This document shows, piece after piece, positions 1 through 9,576 of a stretch of 64,000 nt of DNA. The first letter of the stretch is position 1. Each line of letters opens with the position of its first letter. This DNA is from Fibrobacteria bacterium (GTDB taxonomy: Bacteria > Fibrobacterota > Fibrobacteria > UBA11236), in assembly GCA_025360005.1 (NCBI GenBank), contig JANYDA010000008.1:124001-188000 (forward strand), in the 5' to 3' direction. The notes below the pieces were generated by a model. It was not told the DNA's origin. It saw nothing but the letters and a program-made list of their open reading frames with translations, and ran no database searches. The translations under genes and the position numbers were made by a program.

Positions 1-126
1 AGATACCCGATGGCGTTCATGCAGGATTCCCGCCGTTGCAAGGTACGGGCATCCCTACATTGTATATACAACGTCCACATCATTCCCCACCCTCTGGGGA
101 AAGGATAGCCGAGTGTCGGAAGTGAT
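1..126. other. Intergenic edge downstream of hisF
   Basis: No gene is visible. A perfect 12-bp palindrome, TTGTATATACAA, lies at 60-71. It could be an operator or promoter element for a gene beyond the left edge, but nothing in the window decides this. Confidence 0.3.
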
Positions 127-903
127 TTAGATTGCAGCACGCACGGGAATCCCCGCGGCGGAAAGTCCGGCCTTGATGGCGGGGATGGCGTAGGTGCCGT
201 AATGCACCATCGAGGCGACCAGGCCGGCATCAGCCCCGCCATTTTTAAAAACGTCGACCAGATGGTCCGGCGTGCCCGCGCCTCCGGAAGCGATGACAGG
301 TACGTCCACGGCGTCGGCGATCATGCGCGTGAGATTGATTTCATAGCCGTCCTTGGTGCCGTCCGCGTCTATGGAGTTCACGCAGATTTCCCCAGCGCCC
401 AAAGTCACCGCCTGTTTGGCCCAGGCTATCGCGTCGATGCCCATGGCCTTGCGCCCTCCTTGCACGAACACTTCGTACCCGGAAGCCAATCCCGGAAGAT
501 CCGTTTTCTTGGCGTCCATGCCAAGGACGATGCATTGGTTCCCAAAAGCCCTGGCCCCTTGGCGGATGATGTCCGGGTTCTGCACGGCCAGGGAATTCAC
601 GCTCACCTTTTCCGCGCCGGCCAGCAATACTTCGCGCATGTCGTCCAGATTGCGGATACCGCCTCCCACCGAAAACGGTATGAAAACCTTGCGCGCCACC
701 GCGCGCACCATGGCTATATCGATGGGCCGCTTTTCCGCCGAGGCCATGATGTCGTAGAACACCAACTCATCCACGCCCTCCCGGTAGTATTTGCTTCCCA
801 TCTCCACGGGATCGCCCAGATCCACATTCTCCTTGAACTTGACGCCCTTGGTAACCTTGCCGTTACGGACGTCCAGACAAACGATAAGGCGCTTGGTCAG
901 CAT
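127..903 (-). CDS. hisF: Imidazole glycerol phosphate synthase, cyclase subunit HisF
   Basis: HisF uses ammonia from HisH to convert PRFAR into imidazole glycerol phosphate and AICAR, joining histidine and purine synthesis in the cytoplasm. The 258-residue protein is a standard (beta/alpha)8 barrel in length. It starts [12 protein letters not shown], with catalytic Asp11, and has the second catalytic Asp130 in GMDAKK. Phosphate-binding loops are visible ([16 protein letters not shown]). I start at the ATG at 903 rather than an upstream in-frame start at 963: family alignment begins here, and this ATG overlaps the hisH stop (ATGCTGA), which implies translational coupling. No hisA lies between hisH and hisF as it does in many his operons. 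Confidence 0.97.
   Translation of the reverse strand: MLTKRLIVCLDVRNGKVTKGVKFKENVDLGDPVEMGSKYYREGVDELVFYDIMASAEKRPIDIAMVRAVARKVFIPFSVGGGIRNLDDMREVLLAGAEKVSVNSLAVQNPDIIRQGARAFGNQCIVLGMDAKKTDLPGLASGYEVFVQGGRKAMGIDAIAWAKQAVTLGAGEICVNSIDADGTKDGYEINLTRMIADAVDVPVIASGGAGTPDHLVDVFKNGGADAGLVASMVHYGTYAIPAIKAGLSAAGIPVRAAI
851..866. repeat. Dispersed palindrome GTAAC-N6-GTTAC, exact copy (hisF)
   Basis: GTAAC CTTGCC GTTAC inside hisF. On the coding strand it reads through codons cGT AAC GGC AAG GTT ACc. It is one of four exact copies in the window; see the finding for all 18 sites. Confidence 0.7.
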
Positions 904-1583
904 GGGATGCCCCCCACGATCCCGTCCCACTCGCAGAAGCTTTTCAACAGCCTCAATCCCCACTTCCCGCTTTTCTCCACGTGGAATTGGCAGGCCACCA
1001 GATTGTCCCGTCCTATCACGGAGGCGAAAGTCCTGCCGCCGAACTCGGTTTCCGCGAGCACGTCGCCGCGATCAAAGGGCGTAGGGAAATAACTGTGGAC
1101 GAAATAAAATTCGCTGCCGTCCGGGATGCTTTTGAAAACGGGGTGCGACGGGGATTGGGCCGCATCCGGGGGCGGGTAAGCCGCCAGGGGGGGGTGTTGC
1201 GGGATCATCCTGACCTGGTTCCAACCCATATGCGGGACCTTGGCGCCGGGTACCGCCTTAAAAATGTCCGTCCCGCCGGGGAGGAATCCCAGGCAGGTGG
1301 TCCTGCCGTCCTCCAGGCTCCAGTCCATAATGATCTGGCAGCCTACGCAAATGCCCAGGAACGGTTTGCCGGTGGCCAGGAAAGCCTTCAATACCGGAGC
1401 CAATCCCATCTTGTTCAATTCGTCCATGGCCGAACCCGCCGCGCCCACGCCTGGGAAGATGAGCCTCTCCGCGCCCGCGATGACGGCCGGATCGGAGGAA
1501 ATGACGGACTCCCGGCCCACTTCGGCCAGGGCCAGTTGCACGGAAGTGAGGTTCCCGGCTTTATAATCGACGATGACTATCAT
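897..1583 (-). CDS. hisH: Imidazole glycerol phosphate synthase, glutaminase subunit HisH
   Basis: HisH is the class I glutamine amidotransferase that hydrolyses glutamine and passes ammonia to HisF. The triad is visible: nucleophile Cys79 in GICVGCQ, and His201 and Glu203 in QFHVEKSG. The oxyanion-strand region [11 protein letters not shown] is present. At 228 residues it is longer than usual (about 200). The excess is a Pro/Ala-rich insert near residues 131-147, just before the SEFYFVHSY strand. The gene overlaps hisF by 7 nt and follows bioB by about 50 nt on the same strand, so it probably shares a transcript with bioB. The Val-Gly in GICVGCQ, where Leu-Gly-Met is commoner, is conservative. 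Confidence 0.96.
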   Translation of the reverse strand: MIVIVDYKAGNLTSVQLALAEVGRESVISSDPAVIAGAERLIFPGVGAAGSAMDELNKMGLAPVLKAFLATGKPFLGICVGCQIIMDWSLEDGRTTCLGFLPGGTDIFKAVPGAKVPHMGWNQVRMIPQHPPLAAYPPPDAAQSPSHPVFKSIPDGSEFYFVHSYFPTPFDRGDVLAETEFGGRTFASVIGRDNLVACQFHVEKSGKWGLRLLKSFCEWDGIVGGIPC

Positions 1584-1632
1584 GTTGTTGCGTGCGGGTA
1601 GGTGCGGGCAGATGCGAGCCGCGACTCAAAAC

Positions 1633-2709
1633 TTACTTGGCCGACCTTGCCTGCCGGGATGTCAAGGTGACGCGATCCACCAACGGAACGGCGCCGGTCT
1701 CGGTATCTTCGCCTACGATGGCAAAGCCCATGTCGCGGATCATTTCACGATCCTGTGAACCGGGCTGGCCTTCCGTGGTCAGGTAGTCGCCCACGAAAAT
1801 GGAATTGGCCGCGTATAGGCCCAGCGGTTGCAGGCTGCGCAAATGCAGCTCCCGGCCTCCGGCGATACGGATTTCCGCGAAGGGATTGATAAGGCGGAAC
1901 AAAGCCAGGATCTTAAGACAATAGACCGGGGTCAACTCTTCGCGATGGCCCTGCGGCGTGCCTTTGAAAGGGATGAGGAAATTCACGGGAATGGAATCGA
2001 CGCCCAGCTCGCGCAGGCGGTAGGCCACGTCCAGCACATCTTCGCGGGTTTCCCCCATGCCAAACAACGCGCCGCTGCAAGAGGAAATCCCGGCCTCGCG
2101 CACTTTGCGCACCGTGTCCAGTCGATCCGAGAAGCCATGGGTCGAGCAGATTTCCCCGTAATGCCTTTCGCTGGTATTCAGATTGTGGTTGTAGGCGTCC
2201 ACGCCGGCATCGTTCAAGGTATCCGCCTGGCCGTCCTTGAGCAATCCCAGGCAAGCGCATAGCTCCAATTGGGGAAAGCGCTCCTTGACGCGGCGCACCG
2301 CCGCCGCCACGCCGGCCACATCCTTGTCCGAAGGGCCGCGCATGGAAGCCACCATGCAAAGCCGCGCGGCTTTGTTGGCCACCGCCTTCTCCGCCGCCGC
2401 CTCCACTTCCTCCGCCGTCATCAGCTTGTACTTCTCTACGGGCACGTCGGAAATGCTGGACTGGGAACAATAGCCACAATCTTCCTGGCAAATGCCGCTT
2501 TGGATATTCACCAGGTAATTGAGGCGGACCATTTTGCCGAAGGCGGCATGGCGCACCTTAAACGCCGCCTGCATCAGGGTGAGAATGTCTTCGTCGGGCC
2601 AATCCAGGATGGACAACGCTTCCTCCCGGGACAAATCCTCGCCCGCCAGGCTCCTTTCGGCCAAATCATTGGCATTGAGGTTTGGGGCGATGATGGGGAG
2701 CATGTCCAT
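1633..2709 (-). CDS. bioB: Biotin synthase BioB
   Basis: BioB is the radical SAM enzyme that inserts sulfur into dethiobiotin in the last step of biotin synthesis. The radical SAM cluster motif is C74-x3-C78-x2-C81 (CQEDCGYCSQ). The downstream core (YNHNLNTSERHY, SCSGALFGMGET, PVNFLIPFKGTP, RIAGGRE) is that of BioB, and 358 residues is a normal length. Two in-frame Met codons lie 6 nt apart at the start; the outer one is used. No other biotin gene is in the window, so the neighbours (hisH downstream, a small membrane protein and putA upstream) do not form a pathway operon. A NifS-like cysteine desulfurase at 9.6 kb could supply sulfur for its auxiliary cluster, but this is inference. Confidence 0.97.
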   Translation of the reverse strand: MDMLPIIAPNLNANDLAERSLAGEDLSREEALSILDWPDEDILTLMQAAFKVRHAAFGKMVRLNYLVNIQSGICQEDCGYCSQSSISDVPVEKYKLMTAEEVEAAAEKAVANKAARLCMVASMRGPSDKDVAGVAAAVRRVKERFPQLELCACLGLLKDGQADTLNDAGVDAYNHNLNTSERHYGEICSTHGFSDRLDTVRKVREAGISSCSGALFGMGETREDVLDVAYRLRELGVDSIPVNFLIPFKGTPQGHREELTPVYCLKILALFRLINPFAEIRIAGGRELHLRSLQPLGLYAANSIFVGDYLTTEGQPGSQDREMIRDMGFAIVGEDTETGAVPLVDRVTLTSRQARSAK

Positions 2710-2760
2710 GGAGCCTGCCTTTGCAAAGCCCCTAAATATAGGAATGATCGGGAAATCCCC

Positions 2761-3186
2761 TCAGGGAGGCGGCAGGGTAATGCCGAAACGGGCCGCCTGG
2801 GCAAGGATCCGATGGGCCCTCGCCTCGTATTTGTCGCGAACCCCGTCTTCCAGCATACGCAATCGCCGCTGCAATTCGGAGAGTTTCCGCTTCACCTCAT
2901 CCTGGTTTTCCCGCATCAGTCCGGTGCCGCCGAACCGGTTGGGCGTGGACAGGATGCGCAAGCCCCTCGATATATCGGAAAAGAGGCCATCCAAATCCCG
3001 ATGCAGATTCCCCCGCACGGTTCCTGGTTGGCCTCCTCTGCTGCTGCGGAAGGCAAACCAAGTCAGCGCCAGCCCCAAGCCGGCCAGCAGAAAAACCCCG
3101 AACAGGGAAATGGAAGGTTGCATATGCACGTGCTTTAGACTCCGCCGGATGAGGTCCGGTAACCGGATAGCGTGCAAATAGCGCAT
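2761..3186 (-). CDS. Hypothetical single-pass membrane protein
   Basis: No family recognised. One membrane segment is visible (about residues 27-46, LFGVFLLAGLGLALTWFAF), followed by a basic linker and a charged helical region (residues 90-130, ENQDEVKRKLSELQRRLRML) likely to be a coiled coil. The predicted topology is a short N-terminal anchor with a cytoplasmic helical tail. An internal Met at residue 22 (ATG at 3123) would give a 120-residue protein starting just before the membrane segment. Neither start has a convincing ribosome binding site, so the start is uncertain. It lies between putA and bioB on the same strand with gaps of about 45-50 nt. Confidence 0.55.
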   Translation of the reverse strand: MRYLHAIRLPDLIRRSLKHVHMQPSISLFGVFLLAGLGLALTWFAFRSSRGGQPGTVRGNLHRDLDGLFSDISRGLRILSTPNRFGGTGLMRENQDEVKRKLSELQRRLRMLEDGVRDKYEARAHRILAQAARFGITLPPP

Positions 3187-3230
3187 CGGAGGAGACCTGA
3201 TTCCCGGGTCGGCTCAAAGTCCGGAATGGG

Positions 3231-6200
3231 CTAGGTCTGGATATCGGGAGTGAATCCGTGCCGCATGGTGTTTTCCGTAATGCAGTAAGGTTCGGAAAAG
3301 TGGAGCAGATAGCCGGGGCCGCCGGCCTTGGTTCCCAGGCCGCTATGGCCGAAGCCGCCGAAGGGCTGCCGCTCCACCAAGGCGCCCGTCGATCCGCGGT
3401 TGATATACAGGTTGCCGACCCGGAAGCGGGCATAGGCCGCTTCGATATGGCTGGGGCTGCGCGTGAAGACGCTTCCGGTCAATGCGAAAGGGGTGGCCGC
3501 CGCGACCACCAGTGCCTGGTCGAAATCCGCCGCTTTGATCAAGGCCAGCACCGGCCCGAACAATTCCTCTTGCATCAAACGATGGCGGGAATCCGCTACC
3601 GCGAAGATGGCGGGGCCCACGTACTGACCGCCCTCCGGCGCCGCCCCCCGGTAGAGCAAGTCGGCTCCCGTCCCGGGATCCGCAATGACGCCTTCCAAAC
3701 GCTCCCGCGACTCCGCATCGATGACGGGTCCCAGGTCGCAGGCGGGGTTTTCCGCGGAAGTGATCGTCAAACTCCGGCAGGCCGCCACCAGCCGTTCCGT
3801 GAAGGCCCGGTAGACATCGCCCACGACAATTACGCGCGAGCAGGCGGAGCATTTCTGGCCCGCGAAACCGAAGGCGCTACGTAACACTCCGGTTACTGCA
3901 TCGTCCAGATCAGCATCGTCGTCGATAATGATGGCGTTCTTGCCGCCCATTTCGCAGACCACGCGCTTGAAGCGCGCCTGCCCCGGCCGCAGCGCGGAGG
4001 CCTCCCTGAGGATGCGCGCGCCCACGGCCAGGCTGCCGGTGAAGGCGATCTGGGCGATGCCGGGATGGGCCACCAACTTTTCTCCCACCGTTTCCCCCAA
4101 GCCGGGAAGGAACTGCACCGTTTCCCTGGGGAAACCCGCTTTTATCATCGCCTGATATAATAGGTAGGCGGTGGCGCTGCTCTGTTCCGCCGGCTTGAGA
4201 ACGATGGGGTTTCCAGCCACCAGCGCCGCCACCGCCATGCCGCAGAGAATGGCCAACGGAAAATTCCATGGCGCGATGATGGCGGTGGGACCGCGACCCT
4301 GGTAATACATGGTGTTCAATTCTCCCGGGGCATGGCCTTGGTTTCGCGGCGCGAGTTCGCCAATGGCTTGGCGCGCATAATAGCGGCAGAAATCCACCGC
4401 TTCGGCCACGTCCAGATCCGCTTCCTGCCAGGGCTTGCCCACTTCCAGGGTTTGCAGGGCGGCCAGCCGCACGCGATCCGCCAAGAGGATATCGGCCAGC
4501 TTTTCCGCCAATCCGGCGCGTTCCCGCAAAGCACGATCGCGCCAGGCGGGATAAGCCTTTTCCGCGGCCGCGGCCGCGCTGTCCGCCTGGGCCCCGGAAG
4601 CGGCAGCCACATGCGCGATGAGAAGCCGTGAATCATTGGGGGAATACCGCTCGCGCGCATCCGGAGCCGTCTCTTCCCTGCCGTCGCGGACCACGGGCAC
4701 CCGTATCGGCAGGCATTTTTTCCATTCCGCGATCGCTCCGGCATACCCGGCGCGGGAGGCGGCCAGAGCAAAGTCCAGGCGCGGGCAATTGCGGAACGGC
4801 GTGCCCGGATCCCCAGGTATCATGTCGGTTACGTCCGCGGCGAACCGGGAGGGAATGGCCGAATCCGATTGCGTCCGCGCCGGGGCGGATGGCGACTCGC
4901 TCGCCGCGGGCGGCGCCAGCAGGGCCGCGATATCTTCACCCTCATGGTAGCTTTGGCGCAGGAAGCCGGAGTTGGAGGTGTTCTCAAGCAAGCGTCTTAC
5001 CAGGTACGCCATGCCCGGGAGCAGCGCTCCCACCGGAGCATAGACTCGCAGACGATGTCCGCGGGCGCGCAATACCTTCCGCTCCGGTTCTGCCATGCCA
5101 TACAGCATCTGGATCTCATAAGCGTCGGCGGGGACCCGCAGTTCCTCCGCCACCGCCAAGGCGTTCACCAGGGAGCGGAGGTTATGGCTGCCGAATGCGG
5201 GAGCCAGATGCCGATGGTTCAGGAGCAAAGCCCGCGTGAGGGATTCGTACTGCGCGTCCGTGGCGGCCTTGCTGGTGAGCACCGGGCAAGGCAGGCCCCA
5301 TTGCTTGGCCATGGTCACTTCATAGTCCCAATAGGCGCCTTTAACCAGGCGCACCGTTATGGGCGCGGCGCGTTTCTTCGCCAAGGCGAGCAGGCGCTCC
5401 AGATCGGCGGGAGAGGATTTCAAATAGGCTTGCACCACTATGCCCACATGCGGCCACCCGGCCAAGTCGGGGTGGGAAAGTACCTCCTCAAACAGATCAT
5501 AGGTGATGCCGTGCAACTGCCAGTTTTCCAGATCCACGTTCAGGAAAACATTTTTCTCCTTGGCCAGCAGGAACAGAGGCAGCACCTTTTCTTTGAGCCT
5601 GGCCACACATCCGCCGGTGTTGACGGGATCCAAGCGGCCGTCCAGGGCGGAAAGCTTCAGAGAAACGTTGGCGACGGGGATGGGACCTAGATGATTCCGC
5701 CCCAACACCGCATCTTGGGGCCAGCGTGAGACTTCCACCGAGAGCGATGCTATCAATTCCCGATAGCGGGCCAGATAAGCCTCCGCCTCCGGTTCGCTTA
5801 AAGTCGCTTCTCCCAATAGGTCCGCGGTGAATCCGATGCCCTGGCCATGCAGCTTGCGCAAAAGCGGAATGGCTTGGGCGGCATCATGTCCCAGGATGAA
5901 GTTCTCCGCCATGTTGACCACGTTGCGCTTGATGACTTCCACGGCCACCATGCCGGTGATGCCTCCTGAAGCGGCCTTCAGGGCGGCATTCAGGACCGTG
6001 GGTAATTGCCGGCCGGGCCGCATCAGGTAATCGCGCATGTGCAGCCAAACCTGTTTTCGGGATTGCAGGACCGGCAACACGTCCACCAAGCGAAACAGAT
6101 CCACCCGGAAAGAAGGGTCTTGCATCGCCCATTCCAGAATGCGGCCCTGCCAGAAATCCTTGTTGAAAACGCCCGGCACCTCGCCTTGCATCTCCCGCCA

Positions 6201-6269
6201 CACGGCTTTTCCCAATTTCAGCACTTGCGCATTGAGATTGTCGGACGGGGAGTGGGAGGAATCGGGCAT
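3231..6269 (-). CDS. putA: Bifunctional proline dehydrogenase / delta-1-pyrroline-5-carboxylate dehydrogenase
   Basis: PutA oxidises proline to P5C with FAD and then glutamate semialdehyde to glutamate with NAD. The N-terminal half (about 70-455) is the proline dehydrogenase barrel: KLSALDG, VRLVKGAYWDYE, QMLYGM, and the substrate-binding helix ending RRLLENTSNSGF. A Ser/Pro-rich linker follows (about 455-490). The aldehyde dehydrogenase half has IIAPWNFPLAI, FTGSLAVG, general base Glu773 in CEMGGKN and nucleophile Cys807 in GQKCSACSR. It lacks the N-terminal ribbon-helix-helix DNA-binding domain of autoregulatory PutA, so it should be purely catalytic. An AAGGGAAAT ribosome binding site precedes the ATG. 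Two copies of the 16-bp dispersed palindrome lie inside the gene (3881-3896 exact, 4817-4832 near). Confidence 0.95.
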   Translation of the reverse strand: MPDSSHSPSDNLNAQVLKLGKAVWREMQGEVPGVFNKDFWQGRILEWAMQDPSFRVDLFRLVDVLPVLQSRKQVWLHMRDYLMRPGRQLPTVLNAALKAASGGITGMVAVEVIKRNVVNMAENFILGHDAAQAIPLLRKLHGQGIGFTADLLGEATLSEPEAEAYLARYRELIASLSVEVSRWPQDAVLGRNHLGPIPVANVSLKLSALDGRLDPVNTGGCVARLKEKVLPLFLLAKEKNVFLNVDLENWQLHGITYDLFEEVLSHPDLAGWPHVGIVVQAYLKSSPADLERLLALAKKRAAPITVRLVKGAYWDYEVTMAKQWGLPCPVLTSKAATDAQYESLTRALLLNHRHLAPAFGSHNLRSLVNALAVAEELRVPADAYEIQMLYGMAEPERKVLRARGHRLRVYAPVGALLPGMAYLVRRLLENTSNSGFLRQSYHEGEDIAALLAPPAASESPSAPARTQSDSAIPSRFAADVTDMIPGDPGTPFRNCPRLDFALAASRAGYAGAIAEWKKCLPIRVPVVRDGREETAPDARERYSPNDSRLLIAHVAAASGAQADSAAAAAEKAYPAWRDRALRERAGLAEKLADILLADRVRLAALQTLEVGKPWQEADLDVAEAVDFCRYYARQAIGELAPRNQGHAPGELNTMYYQGRGPTAIIAPWNFPLAILCGMAVAALVAGNPIVLKPAEQSSATAYLLYQAMIKAGFPRETVQFLPGLGETVGEKLVAHPGIAQIAFTGSLAVGARILREASALRPGQARFKRVVCEMGGKNAIIIDDDADLDDAVTGVLRSAFGFAGQKCSACSRVIVVGDVYRAFTERLVAACRSLTITSAENPACDLGPVIDAESRERLEGVIADPGTGADLLYRGAAPEGGQYVGPAIFAVADSRHRLMQEELFGPVLALIKAADFDQALVVAAATPFALTGSVFTRSPSHIEAAYARFRVGNLYINRGSTGALVERQPFGGFGHSGLGTKAGGPGYLLHFSEPYCITENTMRHGFTPDIQT
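3881..3896. repeat. Dispersed palindrome GTAAC-N6-GTTAC, exact copy (putA)
   Basis: GTAAC ACTCCG GTTAC inside putA, upstream of the aldehyde dehydrogenase Glu codon. It forces GTA and TTA codons that are uncommon in this GC-rich gene. Confidence 0.7.
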
Positions 6270-6476
6270 ATTTCCCTTTTTTTCCAGCGGGTTCGAGATT
6301 AGTCTATTAAATTAAACCTGCCGGCGTCAGGGGTGTTATCATTCTGATACTGGGGACGGAACAATGCCATTCCCTGGCACGTCCAAGTTAATAGTAGCGG
6401 ATCTGGCGAAGTTTTTCGTTATGTACCGCAAGGCAGCCCGCAGCCGCCCATCGTCACCAAATCGCAAGGAGATCGC
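6270..6476. other. Divergent intergenic region putA / lipoprotein
   Basis: This 207-nt region must carry the divergent promoters of putA and the lipoprotein gene. It holds an AT-rich stretch near 6300-6320 (ATTAGTCTATTAAATTAAAC) suited to a -10 region for putA. A TGGCACG sequence at 6375 resembles a sigma-54 -24 element but lacks a -12 GC. Confidence 0.35.
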
Positions 6477-7967
6477 ATGCGACCCGTCCCCAAATACTTT
6501 TTGCTGGCCTCTTTGGCCTCCACTCTCGCAGGCCTTACCGGTTGCGTACTGGGATCCGACAACAGCGGATCCACCCCCGTGGACGTGAAAGGCTCCAATA
6601 CCTCTGACAGCCTGGCAACCGCCAACCTGGAAACCAATGTGTCCCGGATGAACAACCTGGGCCAGTTCAAGTATGGGAAAGAGGATCTGACTGATCTGCG
6701 CAACTCGCACGCGGAATTCGCCGATGCGGTGCGCCTCAATCCGGGCAATAATAAAGCGCAGTTGGGCCTGGCCCTGACCGGCGTTTTGTTGGCGGGCCAA
6801 TCGGATCATCTGGCATCCGTGATCAACCAGACTTTGGATTCCAAGTCTCCCTTCGATACCCGCCTTACCCAGGGTGCGCCCCTGGCGCGCGCTGGCGTCT
6901 TGCGCAAAGTGGCGGCTGCCTCCACCCTGCCGGAATTCCATGTCATCCAGGACGCTATCGCGGATACGTTGTTGCCGGCCCTGGAGGAGGCCATGGTCCA
7001 CCTGGATAAGGTTTACCAGGATCCTTCCTTCAGCATGACTTTGACAATCGACGGCGAATCCCGCGAACTGGATCATGCGGAAGCCGGGATCCTGCTGGCG
7101 GGCGTGCATGCCATCCACGGCCTGCTCACCTTGTGGCTGGCGCGCGACATCGACGTCGATTACCAGGGCTCTTACGATTACCTCAAGTCCTTCGCCAATC
7201 TGGATACCATCTCCGATTTTTCCCAGCTCACCCAGACGCAGAAAGACGATTTCAACAAGGCCGCCGCCATCCTCGCCCCCACCTCTCCCTTCCTCACCGT
7301 ACGCCCCGCCTGGGCGGCCAGGCTTGCGGCCGTGGACGGAGAAATCAAATCCGCGCTGGCCACCTTGAAAGAGGCGGTAGCCTCCATCGACCATGAAACC
7401 GACCCCCAATCCGACGACTTGATCCATATCTGCGGCCTCAATGAAACCGGATCCTGCATCGACCGCGGCGATTATGCCCAAGGCGGCAAATACATCGACA
7501 CCGCTATCAAATACATGGCGCAGCCCTACGCCCTCGGCATTCCCGGCATCGACACCACCATCATGGTGGATTTTTCAGCCTATTTCAAGGTCCAGGATTA
7601 CAAGAAAATGCTCCCCTATTACGGTTTCTACGATGCCAATGTCTGGAGCGAAGAAAAACCCGTCCTGTATTTCACCAATGCCAAGGGCCAGATCACCGGT
7701 AATATCAAGACCTTGGTCCGCATCGCCAAAGACGCCGATTCCCTGGGAACTCCCGTGGCCCAAGTGGTCGCCCAGTACCGCGCGGTCATCCACTTCCAGG
7801 ATCCCACCTTCCAGGGATTCCTCCCCGGCGCCACCGAAGACGGGATTTGGAACCTCATTCTCAAACAAGCGCAGCGGAACCAAACCGTAGTCGCCTACAC
7901 GGGATTGGAAAAGCGCGCCGTCTCCACCATGGGTCCGGGTTTCGCGCTCGGACTGATAGGCAAGTAA
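6477..7967 (+). CDS. Predicted lipoprotein, function unknown
   Basis: No known family recognised. The N-terminus is a lipoprotein signal: Arg/Lys, a hydrophobic stretch and the lipobox LTGC with the modified Cys at residue 23, followed by VLGSDNS. The mature region opens with a helical section resembling tetratricopeptide/lipoprotein repeat folds (ADAVRLNPGNNKAQLGLALT) and is otherwise mixed, with many Asp and no obvious catalytic motif. A GGAG ribosome binding site precedes the ATG. A strong intrinsic terminator lies 35 nt after the stop. The next gene starts 9 nt downstream, so the two probably form an envelope pair whose second member is attenuated. Confidence 0.75.
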   Translation: MRPVPKYFLLASLASTLAGLTGCVLGSDNSGSTPVDVKGSNTSDSLATANLETNVSRMNNLGQFKYGKEDLTDLRNSHAEFADAVRLNPGNNKAQLGLALTGVLLAGQSDHLASVINQTLDSKSPFDTRLTQGAPLARAGVLRKVAAASTLPEFHVIQDAIADTLLPALEEAMVHLDKVYQDPSFSMTLTIDGESRELDHAEAGILLAGVHAIHGLLTLWLARDIDVDYQGSYDYLKSFANLDTISDFSQLTQTQKDDFNKAAAILAPTSPFLTVRPAWAARLAAVDGEIKSALATLKEAVASIDHETDPQSDDLIHICGLNETGSCIDRGDYAQGGKYIDTAIKYMAQPYALGIPGIDTTIMVDFSAYFKVQDYKKMLPYYGFYDANVWSEEKPVLYFTNAKGQITGNIKTLVRIAKDADSLGTPVAQVVAQYRAVIHFQDPTFQGFLPGATEDGIWNLILKQAQRNQTVVAYTGLEKRAVSTMGPGFALGLIGK

Positions 7968-7976
7968 ATCCGGCCG

Positions 7977-9512
7977 ATGCCTTTATGGCGCATCTTTTGG
8001 AGAGGCGGGCCCAATGCCCGCCTTTTTCGTTTCCCCGCTTCCCTTGCGCCGGCTTGGCTGGCGCTGACGCTTTGCCCATGCGGCAATGCCATGGAAAATC
8101 CATTGCAATCCATCCTGGGCCTGGACTATCAAAGCCAATTGTGGATGCCCATCAGGCCGCCGGATCCGGATACGGCAAAGCCCAAGCTTTCCGCGGCCAT
8201 GGCCCTCGATCATCAGGACCTCGTCCATAAGACGGGAAGCTTCGCTTACGATCACGCGGAAACCATATCCTCGCTGACCTTGGCGAGCTCGGCGATTCCC
8301 GGCCTGGACGTCCGCTTCGCCCTGGAACGCTCCCGCCGCCTGATGGCCTTCGGCGATTCCTCATCCGGGATCGGCGCCGGCGGCACCGGCATGGATTGGA
8401 ACGGCTCGGTAACCTACCTGTTAACCCCCTGGATGGTTCCCACCCTGAGCGTGGGCGGGGACTCCCACACTTCCCACCTCAGCGCCTTGGAGGAACTCGC
8501 TTTCGCCGGCGCCGCCCCGTGCGGATTGGCCTGGTCGGCGGCGATCGGAAGGAAAAGCCTGGACTACCCCGTAACCTTGAAGGTACCTGACTATGAGCCC
8601 ATCTCCTTGCCTGTCCAACTCCGGCAGGATTTCCGCGAACTGGGCCTGCGCTTCCATCCGGGACGGTGGGACGCGGCCTGGCGCGGACGCTGGACCCAAT
8701 CGCGCTATCCCAAGGTGCTGCCGGAGGGCTACAGCCTGGCGGATAGCGGCAGCGGCTGGAAGCATACGGGGAGTATCGCCTACGACGGAACATGCGCCGC
8801 AAGCGGATACCGCATTTCCATGGCCGGGGATATTGCGTACGGCGGCAGTGCTTTCCGGGGAGCCAATCGCAGGGGGGAAGGCATCTATGTATTCAGTTAT
8901 CAGGAAAACATCCGCAAATCCTATAGCCTGCGCGCCGATTTGCTTTCGCTGCGCCACCGTTGGGAATGGGGCGCCTTCGCAGGGGGCGGGGAATCGGAAT
9001 ACGATGCGGTAAGGCCGGACGTGCCGTTCAACCGCCACTTCTGGGATCGCAACGGGGCCATCGATTCCTATCAGGGCGGGTTGCTGGGCGTGTTCAACGA
9101 CGAAACCTGGCTGTTCAACGGGGCCGCCTATCTGGCCCAAATCGGCGCAGGCCCATGGGCCGCGACCAGGCTGGCGGGATGGTATGGGCGCTTGGGCTTG
9201 GGCTACCATTACCTGCTTCTCCAGTCCAACGGCCATCTGACCAAAAGGCAAACCTCATTCCTGCTGGCTTATCAGGAGGAGAACATCGACCGGGTCAATC
9301 CGGAAATCCGGGCCCATGTACTGACGCCGGAATTGCGCTTGGAAAAATCCTGGAGACGCGTGAAATTCTCCGCGACGGGAACGCAGGCCCTGCCTGTCAG
9401 GGTCAGCGTAAAAAGGGAAAATGGATCGGCGGGATCGGGTTCATCCGGAACGGGCAGCCGGTATTCGGGCGGCACTCTTGCCAGGTTGGAAGCGGGCTGG
9501 ACCCTGCCCTGA
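7977..9512 (+). CDS. Predicted exported, possibly outer-membrane beta-barrel protein, unknown
   Basis: No named family recognised. The N-terminus reads as a signal peptide (ARLFRFPASLAPAWLALTLC, then a GNA cleavage-type site before residue 39). The mature part has many alternating aromatic/polar strands (WSAAIGRKSLDY, WKHTGSIAYDGTC, FQLGLGYHYLLL-like segments), as in outer-membrane barrels, and ends LARLEAGWTLP. The start is uncertain: the ATG at 7977 lies upstream of a terminator hairpin (8003-8027) that would then form codons 9-17, while the next in-frame ATG at 8091 would remove the signal peptide. I keep 7977 because of the signal peptide. Two near copies of the dispersed palindrome occur at 8409 and 8571. 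Confidence 0.65.
   Translation: MPLWRIFWRGGPNARLFRFPASLAPAWLALTLCPCGNAMENPLQSILGLDYQSQLWMPIRPPDPDTAKPKLSAAMALDHQDLVHKTGSFAYDHAETISSLTLASSAIPGLDVRFALERSRRLMAFGDSSSGIGAGGTGMDWNGSVTYLLTPWMVPTLSVGGDSHTSHLSALEELAFAGAAPCGLAWSAAIGRKSLDYPVTLKVPDYEPISLPVQLRQDFRELGLRFHPGRWDAAWRGRWTQSRYPKVLPEGYSLADSGSGWKHTGSIAYDGTCAASGYRISMAGDIAYGGSAFRGANRRGEGIYVFSYQENIRKSYSLRADLLSLRHRWEWGAFAGGGESEYDAVRPDVPFNRHFWDRNGAIDSYQGGLLGVFNDETWLFNGAAYLAQIGAGPWAATRLAGWYGRLGLGYHYLLLQSNGHLTKRQTSFLLAYQEENIDRVNPEIRAHVLTPELRLEKSWRRVKFSATGTQALPVRVSVKRENGSAGSGSSGTGSRYSGGTLARLEAGWTLP
8003..8027 (+). terminator. Intrinsic terminator overlapping the next gene's 5' end
   Basis: A perfect 8-bp GC-rich stem (AGGCGGGC, 8003-8010, with GCCCGCCT, 8016-8023) has a 5-nt loop CCAAT and runs into a T-run (8023-8027). 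It sits 35 nt after the lipoprotein stop, where a terminator is expected, yet inside the signal-peptide coding region of the following frame. Confidence 0.8.
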
Positions 9513-9576
9513 GGTTCCGGCGGCCAAGGCTCCCGGACCGTAATGACCAAAAAACATGGTACCAGAAATAATGGTG

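Noticed and set aside
6375-6390. TGGCACG resembling a sigma-54 -24 element upstream of the lipoprotein gene
   Set aside because: The position where the -12 GC should be reads AGTT, so the essential GC is missing.
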